Shown here one piece after another: positions 34,481-44,928 of a stretch of 64,000 nt of DNA. The notes under the pieces are model-generated. The model was given only the letters and a program-made list of their open reading frames with translations. It had not been told where the DNA came from and did no database searches. The stretch's first letter is position 1. Every line of letters starts with the position of its first letter. Both the position numbers and the translations under genes were made by a program. This DNA comes from Xylanimonas allomyrinae (GTDB lineage Bacteria; Actinomycetota; Actinomycetes; Actinomycetales; Cellulomonadaceae): the NCBI RefSeq assembly GCF_004135345.1, contig NZ_CP035495.1, forward strand, positions 2,232,001-2,296,000. The letters are read 5' to 3'.

Positions 34481-35140
34481 ATGCGCCACCCCACCCTTCG
34501 CCTCGCTGGCGCCGCCCTGGTGGCCGCCGGTCTGATCGGCCCGGCTCTCCCTGCCGCCGCGGCACCGCCCGCGCCCGACCCGAGCAGCGCCGAGGTCACC
34601 CTCAACGCCACCGGCTGGTCGCTGTCCTTCACGCTGGACGGCCCGGACACCCCGGCATGGCAGACCATCGACCTGACTGCCTCCGCGCTCACCGCGTGGT
34701 CGGCCACGCACCTCGCGGTGACAGGCGAGGGCGACCTCGCCGACACGATCACCACGACCGTGCTGGGCTGCACCGTGCCGTGGGACGACGGCACCTGCCC
34801 CGGTCGGCAGGTCGTCCTGGCGCAGGACTGGACGTTCGACCACGAGGCGGACGTCCCGTACCTGCCGATCGGCCCGGCGGGGGCCGCCCACCTGCGCGTC
34901 GGCGTCACCGCCACGCACGACGCCTCTCCCGGCGAGACGGCCACCGTCCGCTACGTGCTGACCGCGAGCGGCGACGACGCCCGTCCCGCCCTCCCCGGCA
35001 ACCTGCCTCGGACGGGTGCCACGTCCCTGCCGGCCCTGCTGGCGGCCACGGCCCTGCTCGGGGCGAGTCTCGCGCTCCTGGGCGCGTCGCTGGCCCAGCG
35101 GCGCCGGGCCACCGTCCGCTCACGAACAGGAGAGTCCTGA
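34481..35140 (+). CDS. LPXTG-anchored surface protein
   Basis: A 219-residue protein with signal peptide RLAGAALVAAGLIGPALPAA, a beta-rich extracellular domain with one Cys pair (VLGCTVPWDDGTCPG) and the sorting signal LPRTG. A hydrophobic segment and RRRATVRSRTGES follow. A sortase would fix it to the wall. It sits between the SipW substrates and the peptidase. Its stop codon overlaps the start of the next gene (TGATG), so the last three genes of this cluster are translationally linked. GGGAG precedes the ATG. Confidence 0.75.
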   Translation: MRHPTLRLAGAALVAAGLIGPALPAAAAPPAPDPSSAEVTLNATGWSLSFTLDGPDTPAWQTIDLTASALTAWSATHLAVTGEGDLADTITTTVLGCTVPWDDGTCPGRQVVLAQDWTFDHEADVPYLPIGPAGAAHLRVGVTATHDASPGETATVRYVLTASGDDARPALPGNLPRTGATSLPALLAATALLGASLALLGASLAQRRRATVRSRTGES

Positions 35141-35709
35141 TGACCCGGAACGCACGACGCCCGAGCCGCATCCGGGCGGCCGCGGCCGCGAGCGTGCTCG
35201 CACTGCTGGCGACGGCCATCCTCACGAGCGCGGCCCCCTTCGACACCGCGGACGCGCCCGCCGGCGACATCGCCGCCACCGCACCTGACGGAACCGCACC
35301 TGACGCCACCACACCTGACGGAACCGAACCCGGCGCCACCGAACCCGACGCCACAGGGCCCGTCCGCGACGTCGTCGAGATCCAGGTGACCTGGACGCTG
35401 GCGGACCCTGCTGACGACTCACGCGCACCGGAGACCGTCGCACCCGAGGACGCCGAGGACGCCGCGACGCTCCCCGTGGTCGTCCAGGACCCGGAAGGCA
35501 CGGCCGACACCCCGACCGACCCCGGCAGCACACCCGGCAGCACACCCGGCAGCACGCCGGGCACCGTCCCGCCGCTTGTCGACCCACCGGAAGGAGGCTC
35601 GGCGCTGCCCGCGGACGCCGACGACACGTCCGCGCACTCCCCCGCCGACCTGCCCGCCCCGATGGCTTCGCACGGCGAGCCCGTCGCCATGCAGGAGCCG
35701 CGCCCGTGA
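35140..35709 (+). CDS. Secreted Pro/Thr-rich acidic protein of the SipW cluster
   Basis: A 189-residue protein with an N-terminal hydrophobic segment (AAAAASVLALLATAILTSAA) and a low-complexity acidic tail rich in Thr, Pro, Asp and Glu. The tail includes DGT/ATEPDAT-type repeats and GSTPGSTPGSTPG. One short structured stretch, VVEIQVTWTLADPADD, stands out. There is no sorting signal or lipobox. It is joined to the upstream gene by TGATG and to the peptidase by GTGA, so it is almost certainly produced with both. It may be a wall spacer or an accessory subunit; no family is recognised. Confidence 0.55.
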   Translation: MTRNARRPSRIRAAAAASVLALLATAILTSAAPFDTADAPAGDIAATAPDGTAPDATTPDGTEPGATEPDATGPVRDVVEIQVTWTLADPADDSRAPETVAPEDAEDAATLPVVVQDPEGTADTPTDPGSTPGSTPGSTPGTVPPLVDPPEGGSALPADADDTSAHSPADLPAPMASHGEPVAMQEPRP

Positions 35710-36275
35710 CGTGGCTTCGTCGCATCGGCGCGGTCGCCTTGACGCTCGCCGCGATCGCCGGGGTGCTGAGCGTCGTGCTCGCCGTCGCCGTCCAGGCGGG
35801 CACCCTGCGGCTGCTGGTGGTGACGTCCGGCTCGATGACCCCGACGATCTGCCAGGGCGACGCGCTCGTCTCCCACCGGGTCGCGGCCTCCGACCTCGGC
35901 GTCGGTGACGTCGTCACCGTGCCCCAGGCCGACGGCTCGCTCGTGACGCACCGCATCATCGCCGTCGCCCCCGCCGACGACGCCGACCCGCAGGCCCGCA
36001 CGCTGACGCTCCAGGGCGACGCCAACTCCATCCCGGACAGCGCCACCTACACGGTCTCGACGGCGTGGGTCCCGGCGGTCCGCCTGCCGCAGGGCGGTGC
36101 GATCGTCGACACGTTCCGCGATCCCGTCGTGCTCGTGCCGGCCGGGATCGCGATGCTCGCGCTGTTCGCGCTGACCTTCATCCCGGCCGCCAAGCACGAC
36201 GATCGCGCTCCGGCCGGCCCCGAGGCGGCGCCCGACGAGGAGCCGCACACCGACGAGGCGTCCCAGGGGACCTGA
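35706..36275 (+). CDS. SipW-type signal peptidase I
   Basis: A 189-residue membrane peptidase with TM1 at about 8-30, then TSGSMTPTICQGDALVSHRV carrying the catalytic Ser (about 43). LVTHRIIAV supplies a His (about 82) where bacterial type I peptidases have Lys; Ser-His is the mark of the archaeal/SipW class. GDANSIPDSATYTV is box E, and a second membrane helix is near the C-terminus. It should process the two upstream SipW-type proteins. The cluster mirrors the tasA-sipW layout with the peptidase last. The start overlaps the previous gene by 4 nt. Confidence 0.85.
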   Translation: MTWLRRIGAVALTLAAIAGVLSVVLAVAVQAGTLRLLVVTSGSMTPTICQGDALVSHRVAASDLGVGDVVTVPQADGSLVTHRIIAVAPADDADPQARTLTLQGDANSIPDSATYTVSTAWVPAVRLPQGGAIVDTFRDPVVLVPAGIAMLALFALTFIPAAKHDDRAPAGPEAAPDEEPHTDEASQGT

Positions 36276-36292
36276 CGGGCGGGCGGGGCTCG

Positions 36293-37625
<1,333 letters not shown>

Positions 37626-37668
37626 GGGGGGATTCTACGGTTCGTGGCGCACACCCTGCGGGCGTGCG

Positions 37669-38346
37669 TCAGCCCGCGATCTGGTGCGCGATGACGACCG
37701 TGTTGTGCGTCGTCGGGCGGCGGCCCTGGTCGGGCTCGCGGAAGCAGCCGATGATCACGAGCCGTCCAGGGACGGCCTCGTTGATGCGCTCGTCGTACGG
37801 CAGCGCTTCCTTGCTGACCGGCTCCAGGATCTCCTGGACCTCGTAGTGGATCTCGCCCGCCTCGGTGACGACCGTGACGACGGTGCCGGGCGTGACGGTG
37901 TGCAGGTGGTTGAACACGGCTTCGAGCCGCGAGACGTGACCGTACAGGTACACGGTGTTGTCAGGGTTCGACGACGGCGTGCCGCCGCCCTGCCACCACG
38001 AGACGACGTCGGCAGTGCTGGGATCGATCCAGCCGTTCGCCGCGGCGACCATCTCGTCGGTGTACACCTCGATGGGCGCGTCGACACCGATCGCGGGGAT
38101 CAGCACGCGGATCGGGGTCGCCGCCGGGACGGGTTCCGGCTCCGGGTCGGGTTCCGGGAGCTGCGGCGGGGGCGGAACGACCTTGACGCTCGAGTCGAGC
38201 GGCGCGGCATCGGCACGCAGGTCGGCCCAGGTCGCGGTCGAGCCTGCCGTGGTGAGTGCTACGCCCACGCCGATGGCGAGTAGCGACAGCAGACGCGGGC
38301 CGCGGGAGGCGCGGCGAGCGTGCCTCAGAACGGGTGGCGGAGTCAT
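37669..38346 (-). CDS. Sortase (class E/F-like)
   Basis: A 225-residue protein. The N-terminal membrane segment (LLSLLAIGVGVALTTAGS) is followed by a Pro/Glu-rich linker and a sortase beta-barrel. The barrel has RVLIPAIGVDAPIEVY, the catalytic His in VYLYGHVSRLEAVF, the catalytic Cys in RLVIIGCFREPD and a late Arg in GRRPTTHNTVVI. The spacing fits actinobacterial class F (single-gene, type-F) sortases. It lies just downstream of a surface-protein gene with an odd C-terminal signal, separated by a hairpin, so it may serve that substrate. GGGAGA precedes the ATG. Confidence 0.8.
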   Translation of the reverse strand: MTPPPVLRHARRASRGPRLLSLLAIGVGVALTTAGSTATWADLRADAAPLDSSVKVVPPPPQLPEPDPEPEPVPAATPIRVLIPAIGVDAPIEVYTDEMVAAANGWIDPSTADVVSWWQGGGTPSSNPDNTVYLYGHVSRLEAVFNHLHTVTPGTVVTVVTEAGEIHYEVQEILEPVSKEALPYDERINEAVPGRLVIIGCFREPDQGRRPTTHNTVVIAHQIAG

Positions 38347-38387
38347 GGTGGCGTCTCCCTTCTGTGGGGTGGGGCGGGGGTGTGCCA

Positions 38388-38424
38388 GAGCGGCCCGACC
38401 CTCACACGGAGGGCCGGGCCGCTC
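38388..38424. terminator. Hairpin between the surface-protein and sortase genes
   Basis: Perfect 10-bp arms GAGCGGCCCG and CGGGCCGCTC with a 17-nt loop. It may be a terminator of the upstream gene or an attenuator that keeps sortase levels below its substrate. Confidence 0.65.
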
Positions 38425-38443
38425 GGGCTGTGCGTGGTGCGGG

Positions 38444-39612
38444 TCAGCGCTGTGCAGCGCGACGACGGACCGTCAGCACGCCGGCGGTGGCGACGCCCAG
38501 GCCGAGCAGGGCGACGACGGCCGGGGCGATCCCGCCCTCGGCGTAGCCGGTGGCGGCTCGGGGCACCTGGTTGCCCGCGGCCGGCTTGTCGGCGTTCGGC
38601 CCGGGGGCGGCGGGGGCCTCGATCGTGACGTGGCTCCACGCCAGAACCGCGCCCACCTCTCCCGCGGCGGCCATCTCCGTCACGACGACGCGGTGGCTGC
38701 CCACGAGGTCGGCGGGCAGGGTCAGGTTGACCGTGCCGTCAGCGTTCACGGGGAAGCGGCCGATGAAGCGCGGCGTCGAGAACATCCAGACGTCGACCAG
38801 GTCGCCCACGCGGTCGGTGCCGACGTACAGCGAGGTGGCCTGGCCGGCCACGAGGGTGTTGCCCGCGGACGGCACCAGATCCTGCGACTGGATCTCCGGG
38901 ACCAGAGCCTCGGGGGCCGGCGGCGCGGGGGCGGGGTGGGGGAGGGGGAGGGGGCCAGGTCGGGCTCCCGCACCGGCTCGGGGTTGAAGGTGAAGGTCGT
39001 CCCGCCGAAGGTCAGCCCGCGCAGCACTCCGGCACCCTGCACGCCCGATCCGAGCGAGAATCCGACAGACGCGACCCGTGCCGGGCCGAGTTTGGCATTG
39101 TCGATGGCGGTGACCCATTCGCTCAGCGTGCCCCAGGCAGACGAGCCGTGGCCGCCCGCTGTGTTCGGGGCGATCCCCTGAAGGATCGGATTCGACGTCC
39201 ACCACGTGTTGCCGGATTCCTGCCAGACCCCGCCGGGCTGGTAGATCGCCTCGCCGACGAGAGTCCCGCCCCACGTGTCCTCGCCGAGAACCAATGTGAT
39301 CTGGAGCCCAGGCTCGGCGCCCGACGTCTTTGTCCAGTCCATCGACGGCTCGGCAGCGTTCGCGACCTCAGCGAGGTTGGCGCCGAAGGAACGAAGAGCG
39401 CGAACCTGCGAATTACGTCCGCTGGTGGTCGAGACCTCCACGCCACCGTCGTCCAGGAAGACGCTCTGTCCGCCATCCTTGATCGTCGTCTCCCAGTTGT
39501 CCCAGCTCGACGAGTTGATCGTCGTCGCCGCGTGGGCGGGTGCTGCAAGGGAAACCGCGGTCACAGCGGCGACTGCCGCCAGTGCCCCGGCTCGTCCCAG
39601 TCGAATTCTCAT
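38444..39612 (-). pseudogene. Secreted surface protein with possible non-canonical sorting signal, frame broken near 38950
   Basis: The ATG at 39612 follows GGAG and begins a signal peptide (AGALAAVAAVTAVSLAAPAHA). About 190 beta-rich residues follow (SSWDNWETTIKDGGQSVFLD, SEWVTAIDNAKLGPARVASV). In a Pro-rich linker encoded by long G runs at 38930-38960 the frame changes. The second half then reads LVPSAGNTLVAGQATSLYVG and LPADLVGSHRVVVTEMAAAG. The end, GNQVPRAATGYAEGG, a hydrophobic helix and RRRAAQR, resembles a sorting signal without a true LPXTG. The neighbouring sortase is its probable partner. Confidence 0.65.
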
Positions 39613-40226
39613 GGTGATTGCTCCTGCTCCGAAGTGGTGGGCGTATCGCGAAGGCGTTGCGCGTCTGCTCGGGGCGAGACCGAACCCTACGACCAGCCCT
39701 CTGATCGCTGTCGCGTTCCCTTGACAGCAGAGGGGTATTCCATGTAAACACCGGTGTTTCCCCCATGGGCTTCGACTGGCGCTCAGCACTCGCCGGGCTG
39801 GCGTCAGATCGCACATTCCGCGGGAATGAGCACACCGCGCGAGAAACGCGCCGACGTTGCCGCGGTTCTCAACCGGGCCAATCCTGCCGTGCGCCGACGG
39901 GTTCGCAACCCGAAGCAACAAATCAATGCACGCCGACATGACGCGCACAGTGCGCCAAGAATGGACACCTGACACGGGAAGAACGGCAACCGCGCAGGTC
40001 GGGCACCACGAGCAGCGCGCCCGGCACCGTGCCCGGCACCGTGCCCGTCACGGCAGCTTCGGCACCCGCCCGCCGGTCGCGGACCGCGTGATCGGCAGCA
40101 CCGGCACCAGCAGCGGAACGCTCACGCGGTCGCACGGTGTTGCACAGCGGTGTGGCCTGGTGTCACGGTGCGGACGGTCGCCGTCGTCCGAGGCCGCCGT
40201 GACGCCACGAGTGGGAGGATCCCCCT
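39613..40226. promoter_or_regulatory. 614-bp gene-free region with two perfect palindromes
   Basis: It lies between the divergent surface-protein and OsmC genes. It holds AAACACCGGTGTTT (39746-39759) and CATTCC-gcg-GGAATG (39814-39828), both operator-like. TTGACA at 39721 could be a -35 box. A short repeat of GCCCGGCACCGT occurs near 40019-40045. The OsmC ribosome site GGGAGGA ends the region. No coding frame here looks real. Confidence 0.5.
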
Positions 40227-40718
40227 ATGAGCGAGCAGAACCCGCACCATGCCGTGGCCGACGACGACGTCGCTCCGATGAGCCCCGTGCCGACCGACCC
40301 GCTGTGGGTCGAACGCAACGGAACACGCACCTACACGGGGTTCTCGGGCCGGGGCGCGCGCGTCGACATCGGCCCCGCGAGCGCGGGTGCGGTGTTCACG
40401 CCGGGCGAGCTGCTCAAGATCGCGCTGGCCGCGTGCGCCGGGATGAGCAGCGACCTCAAGTTCTCCCGCGTGCTGGGCGACGACTACGCGGTCACGATCC
40501 GCGTCGACGGCCCGAAGCACGCGACCGAGGACCGCTACCCCGAGCTGCACGAGACGTTCGAGATCGACCTGTCGTCGCTCGACGAGGACACCCGCGCCAA
40601 GACGTTGCTGCTGGCCCAGCGCTCGATCGACCGTGCCTGCACCGTGGGCAACACGCTGCGCGAGGGCGCGGCGGTCCCCCCCGTCGAGTACGTCCAGCCA
40701 CGCGCGGCCCAGGCCTGA
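40227..40718 (+). CDS. OsmC family peroxiredoxin-like protein
   Basis: A 163-residue OsmC-fold protein. The two redox cysteines are in LKIALAACAGMSSDLKFSRV and SIDRACTVGNTLREGA, at the usual spacing (about 60 residues). The N-terminal beta strands (TRTYTGFSGRGARVDIG) also match. OsmC/Ohr proteins reduce organic hydroperoxides. This one is in the general OsmC class rather than Ohr, so its substrate is open. The next gene starts 4 nt downstream and is probably cotranscribed. Confidence 0.85.
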   Translation: MSEQNPHHAVADDDVAPMSPVPTDPLWVERNGTRTYTGFSGRGARVDIGPASAGAVFTPGELLKIALAACAGMSSDLKFSRVLGDDYAVTIRVDGPKHATEDRYPELHETFEIDLSSLDEDTRAKTLLLAQRSIDRACTVGNTLREGAAVPPVEYVQPRAAQA

Positions 40719-40722
40719 CCCG

Positions 40723-41442
40723 ATGGGCGCGATCGAGCCGGTGCCCGACGCCGACGTCGCCGCGGCGTCCCGCTGGGAGGCATACCACCCGACGTCGATC
40801 TTCGACGCGATGGTCGACAAGGCCGTGACCGTGCCGTCGTCGACCATCCGCAAGCACGTCGAGAACGTGCGGCGCCGCAACCCCGAAGCCTCGCCCGAAC
40901 GGGTCATCAAGCTCCTGGAGAAGGAGTACCTGCGGGTGGTCACGGCGGCAGGCGGCGCCGTGGGAGCGGCGGCGGCAGTGCCCGCGGTCGGCACCGGCAC
41001 GGGCGTGGCGCTCACCACGGCGGACGTCGCAACATTTTTCGCCGCCTCGGCCGCCTTCTCGCTCGCCGTCGCCGAGGTCCACGGCGTCCGGTCCGACGAC
41101 GTCGCTCGCCGGCGCGCGCTCCTGCTGGCCAGCGTGCTGGGCGCCAAGGGCGCCCGGGACGTCGAGTCGGCCGTGGGCGGGTCGGCGACGGCGTGGGGCA
41201 AGGTGCTGCTGACGACCATGCCGCAGGGTTCGGTACGCAAGGTCAACCGCGCGCTGACCGGCGCGTTCATGCGTCGGCAGCTCGCCAAGCACGGGTCGCT
41301 CGCGATCGGCCGGCTCGCACCGTTCGGGGTCGGCGCGGTCGTCGGGCTCGCCGGTGCGCGCGCCCTGGGTCACGGCGTCGTCGGGCAGTCACGGCGCGCG
41401 TTCGGCCCGCCACCTGCGCGGTTCCCGCAACCGGGCGCGTGA
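40723..41442 (+). CDS. Conserved actinobacterial protein of unknown function, EcsC-like
   Basis: A 239-residue protein. After a soluble N-terminus with a basic helix (STIRKHVENVRRRNPEASPE) it has a glycine/alanine-rich amphipathic stretch (VVTAAGGAVGAAAAVPAVGT) and further hydrophobic helices (about 100-125 and 200-220). This recalls EcsC-type peripheral membrane proteins, but the match is from memory and weak. It follows the OsmC gene by 4 nt and converges with the LuxR regulator gene. No catalytic motif is visible. Confidence 0.5.
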   Translation: MGAIEPVPDADVAAASRWEAYHPTSIFDAMVDKAVTVPSSTIRKHVENVRRRNPEASPERVIKLLEKEYLRVVTAAGGAVGAAAAVPAVGTGTGVALTTADVATFFAASAAFSLAVAEVHGVRSDDVARRRALLLASVLGAKGARDVESAVGGSATAWGKVLLTTMPQGSVRKVNRALTGAFMRRQLAKHGSLAIGRLAPFGVGAVVGLAGARALGHGVVGQSRRAFGPPPARFPQPGA

Positions 41443-41448
41443 GCGGCG

Positions 41449-43971
41449 CTACTCCCCCAGCCAGGTCGCCACGGCCTGGGCCAGGGCGTCCGCGCCGCTG
41501 ACCCCCGACTTGCGCGACGCGTTGTACAGGTGCGTCTCCACCGTGCGGACGCTCGCCTGCAAAGCGTCGGCGGCGCGCGACGAGCTGCCCCACCGGGCGC
41601 GCGCCTGCACCACCTCGACCTCGCGCGCCGAGAGCGCCACCTGGGAACGCAGCCGCACGAAGAAACCCGCGCGGTGGCGCCCGCACGCCTCCGACATCTC
41701 CCACGCCTCGTCCGCCGCGAGCGCCGCCTCGCGCAGCTTCCCCGACTCGTAGAGCAGGACGCCTCGCGTCACCGCCGCCTGGACGGCATACCCGAGGACG
41801 CCCAGGTTGCCGAGCCGGATCGTGACGTCGGCGAGCCGATCGGCGTCGGCGAGGACGGCCGCCTCGACGTACTCGCCGAGCATCCGCATGACGGGGCTCT
41901 CCATGCGCGCCGCGACCTGGCAGACGCTGTCGGTGAGCTCCAGGTCCCGGCCCAGCTCGGCCGCCGCGACGGCGAACGGCACCGCGCTGGCCACGTGGCC
42001 GCGCTCGAGCCGCTCGCGCACCGCCTCCCACACGCCGGCGGCGTCGTCGGGCCGCGGCTCGGGGCCGCGCGCCGGGAGCGTCGAGGGCAGCAGCCCCCGG
42101 AACATGCCGTCGACGGTCCGGTACACCGGCGGCTGGACGGTCATCTGCCGCGCGAACTCGGGGCGCCCCTGGAGCACGGCGACCTCCGCCCCCATCGCCA
42201 GCAGACCCGACCGGTGCGGGTCGCGGGGCGGGAGCACGGACGACACGGAGAGCGCACGCTCCAGCACGTCGTCGGCCTCGTCGAGCCGACCGCTCATGTA
42301 CAGGCCGGCCATCGCGGCCGTCGACCTGTGCTGCACCGCCTGCGGGTCCTGGTCCTCGTAGGCCTCCTCCAGCCCGCGCAGGTTGTCCTCGACCGCCCCG
42401 CGCACGTCGTTGCCGAGCATCCGGGCGTGGGCGTTGAGCGTCGCCAGCGCGGGAGCGAGCGCGCGGTGCGGGGACCGGACGCCGTCGGCGATCTCGGCGG
42501 CGGTGAGCACGTTCCCCAGCTCGAGCGCCACCTCGGCGCGCGCCAGCGCGACCACCTCGGCGCACACCGGATGGTCCGCGGGATCCGGGTCCGCGAGGAG
42601 CGCGTCGGCCGGGATCCGGTCGCACAGGCAGACGACGTACGCCTCGGCGGCGCGCAGCAGGGCGCCGAACCCCGGCAGTCTCTCGCGCGCACCACGCAGC
42701 AGGTCGACCGCGGCGGCCAGGTCGCCCAGGTCGACCGCGCGCCACACCGCCTCCCAGAAGACGAGCATGGCCGCGTCGAGCACGTCGCCCGGACGCGAGT
42801 GCTGCAGCACGCACTCGATGCTCGCCGTGGGCGCACCGGTTCCCCGCAACGCCTCGACGAGGTCGAGGGCCGCGCCCGGGCTCGGGTCCGCCTCCCAGGC
42901 GTCGCGCTGCCGGTCGACCCAGGCGGTGGCGATGCGTCGCAGCCGTTCGCTGACGACGGCCGCGTGCGCGCGGCCCGGACCCTCGGTCCGGCACATGAGC
43001 GCACGGTGCGCGTACGCCCCCGCGCGCTCACGCACCAGCAACCGGCCGACGGGCGACCCCTCGCGCCGCAGGTGCGAGGCCAGCAAGGGCGGGACGAGGC
43101 CCACGAGGGTGCGCGGCCCGTCGGCCACGTCGTGAGCGAGCCCCGCCGACAGCAGCGCGTCGAGCGCCGGCTGCCCGAAGATCGTGACGGCCTCCTTCGG
43201 CTCCAGCGGACCGGTCAGCGCCAGCGCCGTCGCACAGTCACGGGCCGTGTCCGACGTGCCGGCCAGGAACGTGTCCGCGAGCGCCGCGAGCTCGTCCGAC
43301 CACAGGGACCCGGGCGCGAACCACGCGCCCTCGCCCTCGGTCAGGGCCCCGGTGTGCCGGCCGACCCGCATCATCGCCCGGGCCAGCCCGAACGACCCGC
43401 CCGTCAGCGTCGCGACCCGGGACAGCGTCCTCTGGTCGAGGGGCGCCCCGAGGGTGTCGACCGCGATCCGCTGGATCCGGTCGTGGCTCAGCGGAGGCAC
43501 GGCGAGCTGGACGAGGGGTGTCAGGCCGACGACGAGCCCGTCCGGGTCGAACCGCTGGGCGCCGCGCGTCGTCGCGACGAAGACGAGGCGCCGACGCCGG
43601 CACATGGCCAGCAGCGCGCCGACCGTCTGCTGGTCGAGGTCGTCGGCGTCGTCGCACACCACGAGCCAGCGTCTGGAGCCCAGGAGCCTCGACAGCTCCA
43701 CGACCGCCTGCGGCGAGGAGCGCAGGCCCGACGAGAAGTCGAGGCCCGACAGCGCGAGGGCGGTGAAGGGCTCCTTGCGCCAGGCAGGGTTGCCGGTGAC
43801 GGTCAGCACCCCGAAACCCTCGTTCCGGGCGCGTTCGGCGATCTCGAGCGCGAGGAGGCTGCGCCCCGACCGGCGCGGACCCACGAGGTGGACGCTGATG
43901 TCGTCCCGGAGGAAGTCGGACGCCGACGTCAGCAGCTCCCCGAACGTGTCCTCGAGAACGTTGCTGGACAT
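41449..43971 (-). CDS. Large LuxR-type regulator with NTPase domain (LAL-like)
   Basis: An 840-residue protein. The N-terminal NTPase has a P-loop-like HLVGPRRSGRSLLALEIA (Walker A, Arg instead of Lys) and Walker B RWLVVCDDADDLD. A long helical-repeat middle follows (RAEVALELGNVLTAAEIADG, MAGLYMSGRLDEADDVLERA). The C-terminal LuxR helix-turn-helix is LSAREVEVVQARARWGSSSR and SVRTVETHLYNASRKSGVSG. Such STAND-type regulators respond to unknown ligands and activate nearby operons. Both flanking clusters are surface-related, so they are candidate targets. The ATG at 43971 follows GGAAGGGG; longer starts are possible. Confidence 0.8.
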   Translation of the reverse strand: MSSNVLEDTFGELLTSASDFLRDDISVHLVGPRRSGRSLLALEIAERARNEGFGVLTVTGNPAWRKEPFTALALSGLDFSSGLRSSPQAVVELSRLLGSRRWLVVCDDADDLDQQTVGALLAMCRRRRLVFVATTRGAQRFDPDGLVVGLTPLVQLAVPPLSHDRIQRIAVDTLGAPLDQRTLSRVATLTGGSFGLARAMMRVGRHTGALTEGEGAWFAPGSLWSDELAALADTFLAGTSDTARDCATALALTGPLEPKEAVTIFGQPALDALLSAGLAHDVADGPRTLVGLVPPLLASHLRREGSPVGRLLVRERAGAYAHRALMCRTEGPGRAHAAVVSERLRRIATAWVDRQRDAWEADPSPGAALDLVEALRGTGAPTASIECVLQHSRPGDVLDAAMLVFWEAVWRAVDLGDLAAAVDLLRGARERLPGFGALLRAAEAYVVCLCDRIPADALLADPDPADHPVCAEVVALARAEVALELGNVLTAAEIADGVRSPHRALAPALATLNAHARMLGNDVRGAVEDNLRGLEEAYEDQDPQAVQHRSTAAMAGLYMSGRLDEADDVLERALSVSSVLPPRDPHRSGLLAMGAEVAVLQGRPEFARQMTVQPPVYRTVDGMFRGLLPSTLPARGPEPRPDDAAGVWEAVRERLERGHVASAVPFAVAAAELGRDLELTDSVCQVAARMESPVMRMLGEYVEAAVLADADRLADVTIRLGNLGVLGYAVQAAVTRGVLLYESGKLREAALAADEAWEMSEACGRHRAGFFVRLRSQVALSAREVEVVQARARWGSSSRAADALQASVRTVETHLYNASRKSGVSGADALAQAVATWLGE

Positions 43972-44928
43972 CTGACCCACCCCTTCCGCGTCAGGTCCGG
44001 TCGGCTCGCCGTCGTACCTTCGGCCGCGAGGGGCGGCACGCCGAGGGTTCCGGCGCACGCTGTGCACGGTCGCGTCGTCGAGGGCGGTGCGTCCATTGTT
44101 GGTCACGGGCCAGGGGTCCTTCCTGGAGGGGTGCGCGACGAGCCCGCTTTGGGTACCGGCCGGTGCCGCAACGGGTACGTCCTTGCACGGACCCCGGCAA
44201 CGCGTCGCCGCCGGGTGCGCGGTCGCGGGCCGCGGTCCGCAGGCTCGAGGGCGCGGACGCCGTCGGCGCCCTCGGGCGCCGCACCCCGCCACGGTGGGGG
44301 GCTTGCCCGGCGCCGACCGGCCTGCGTGTCGCTCACGGCGCTCTCCTGTCGGTCGGGGGCGGCGTCGTGCGGGGTGAACCGGCGGCGGGCGGCCTGGAGG
44401 AACCACCCGCCGCCGGCCGGTGCCGGTCGGCCATCGCCTGCCGACCGGCGATCTAGGGGGCCAGGAGATCCGTTCGAGTCCCGGCGCGCGCACTCACCCC
44501 CGCACCTGTCGCCTGCGCGGACGCCGTGGTCGCCTGCTGGCCCGGGGCGGCGAGCACGCGGCTCGGGCGGGCGGCCGGGCGAGGACCGAGGGTGCGGTGG
44601 CGCGGTCGCTGCACGTGCCCTGCACCTCCTTCGGCTCCGGTTTGCCCGAGCGGCGGGTGGTGTCCGCCGACCTCGTGCTGTCTGACTCGGACGGTAGGTG
44701 CCACGGGCGAGCTTCCGGAAGAGCGGCAGGAGACCCTGCGTGCCTGGTGCGAACCCGTCCGGCACGTTTCAGGGACGACCGTCCGCGACCTGCGCATTGA
44801 CGTGATCTCGCTACGTAACGGGCCGGAACGTGCCACACCGCGACCGTCGTGCCCCCCAGCCCGGGTGGGTGCTCGCACCTCGCCACGGACCGCGACAGGC
44901 GCAGGCGTGCCCGCTAGCCTTGGCCGAC
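43972..44928. other. 957-bp region without a recognisable gene
   Basis: It lies between the divergent LuxR-regulator and aminotransferase genes. Several reading frames are open, as expected at this GC content, but none has a ribosome site with a plausible protein. It includes the palindrome GTACCGGCCGGTGC-like segment near 44155-44168 and the TAGCCT -10 box of the aminotransferase at 44915-44920. Nothing else can be named. Confidence 0.6.

Noticed and set aside
44463-44510. A tRNA-like segment with GTTCGAGTCCCGG near a GC-rich stretch
   Set aside because: The bases flanking the apparent T-loop do not form a T-stem, and no acceptor, D or anticodon arms can be built around it.
41530-44685. A 1051-codon plus-strand open frame opposite the large LuxR gene
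   Set aside because: Composition is that of a shadow frame; the LuxR, Walker B and helix-turn-helix motifs are on the other strand.
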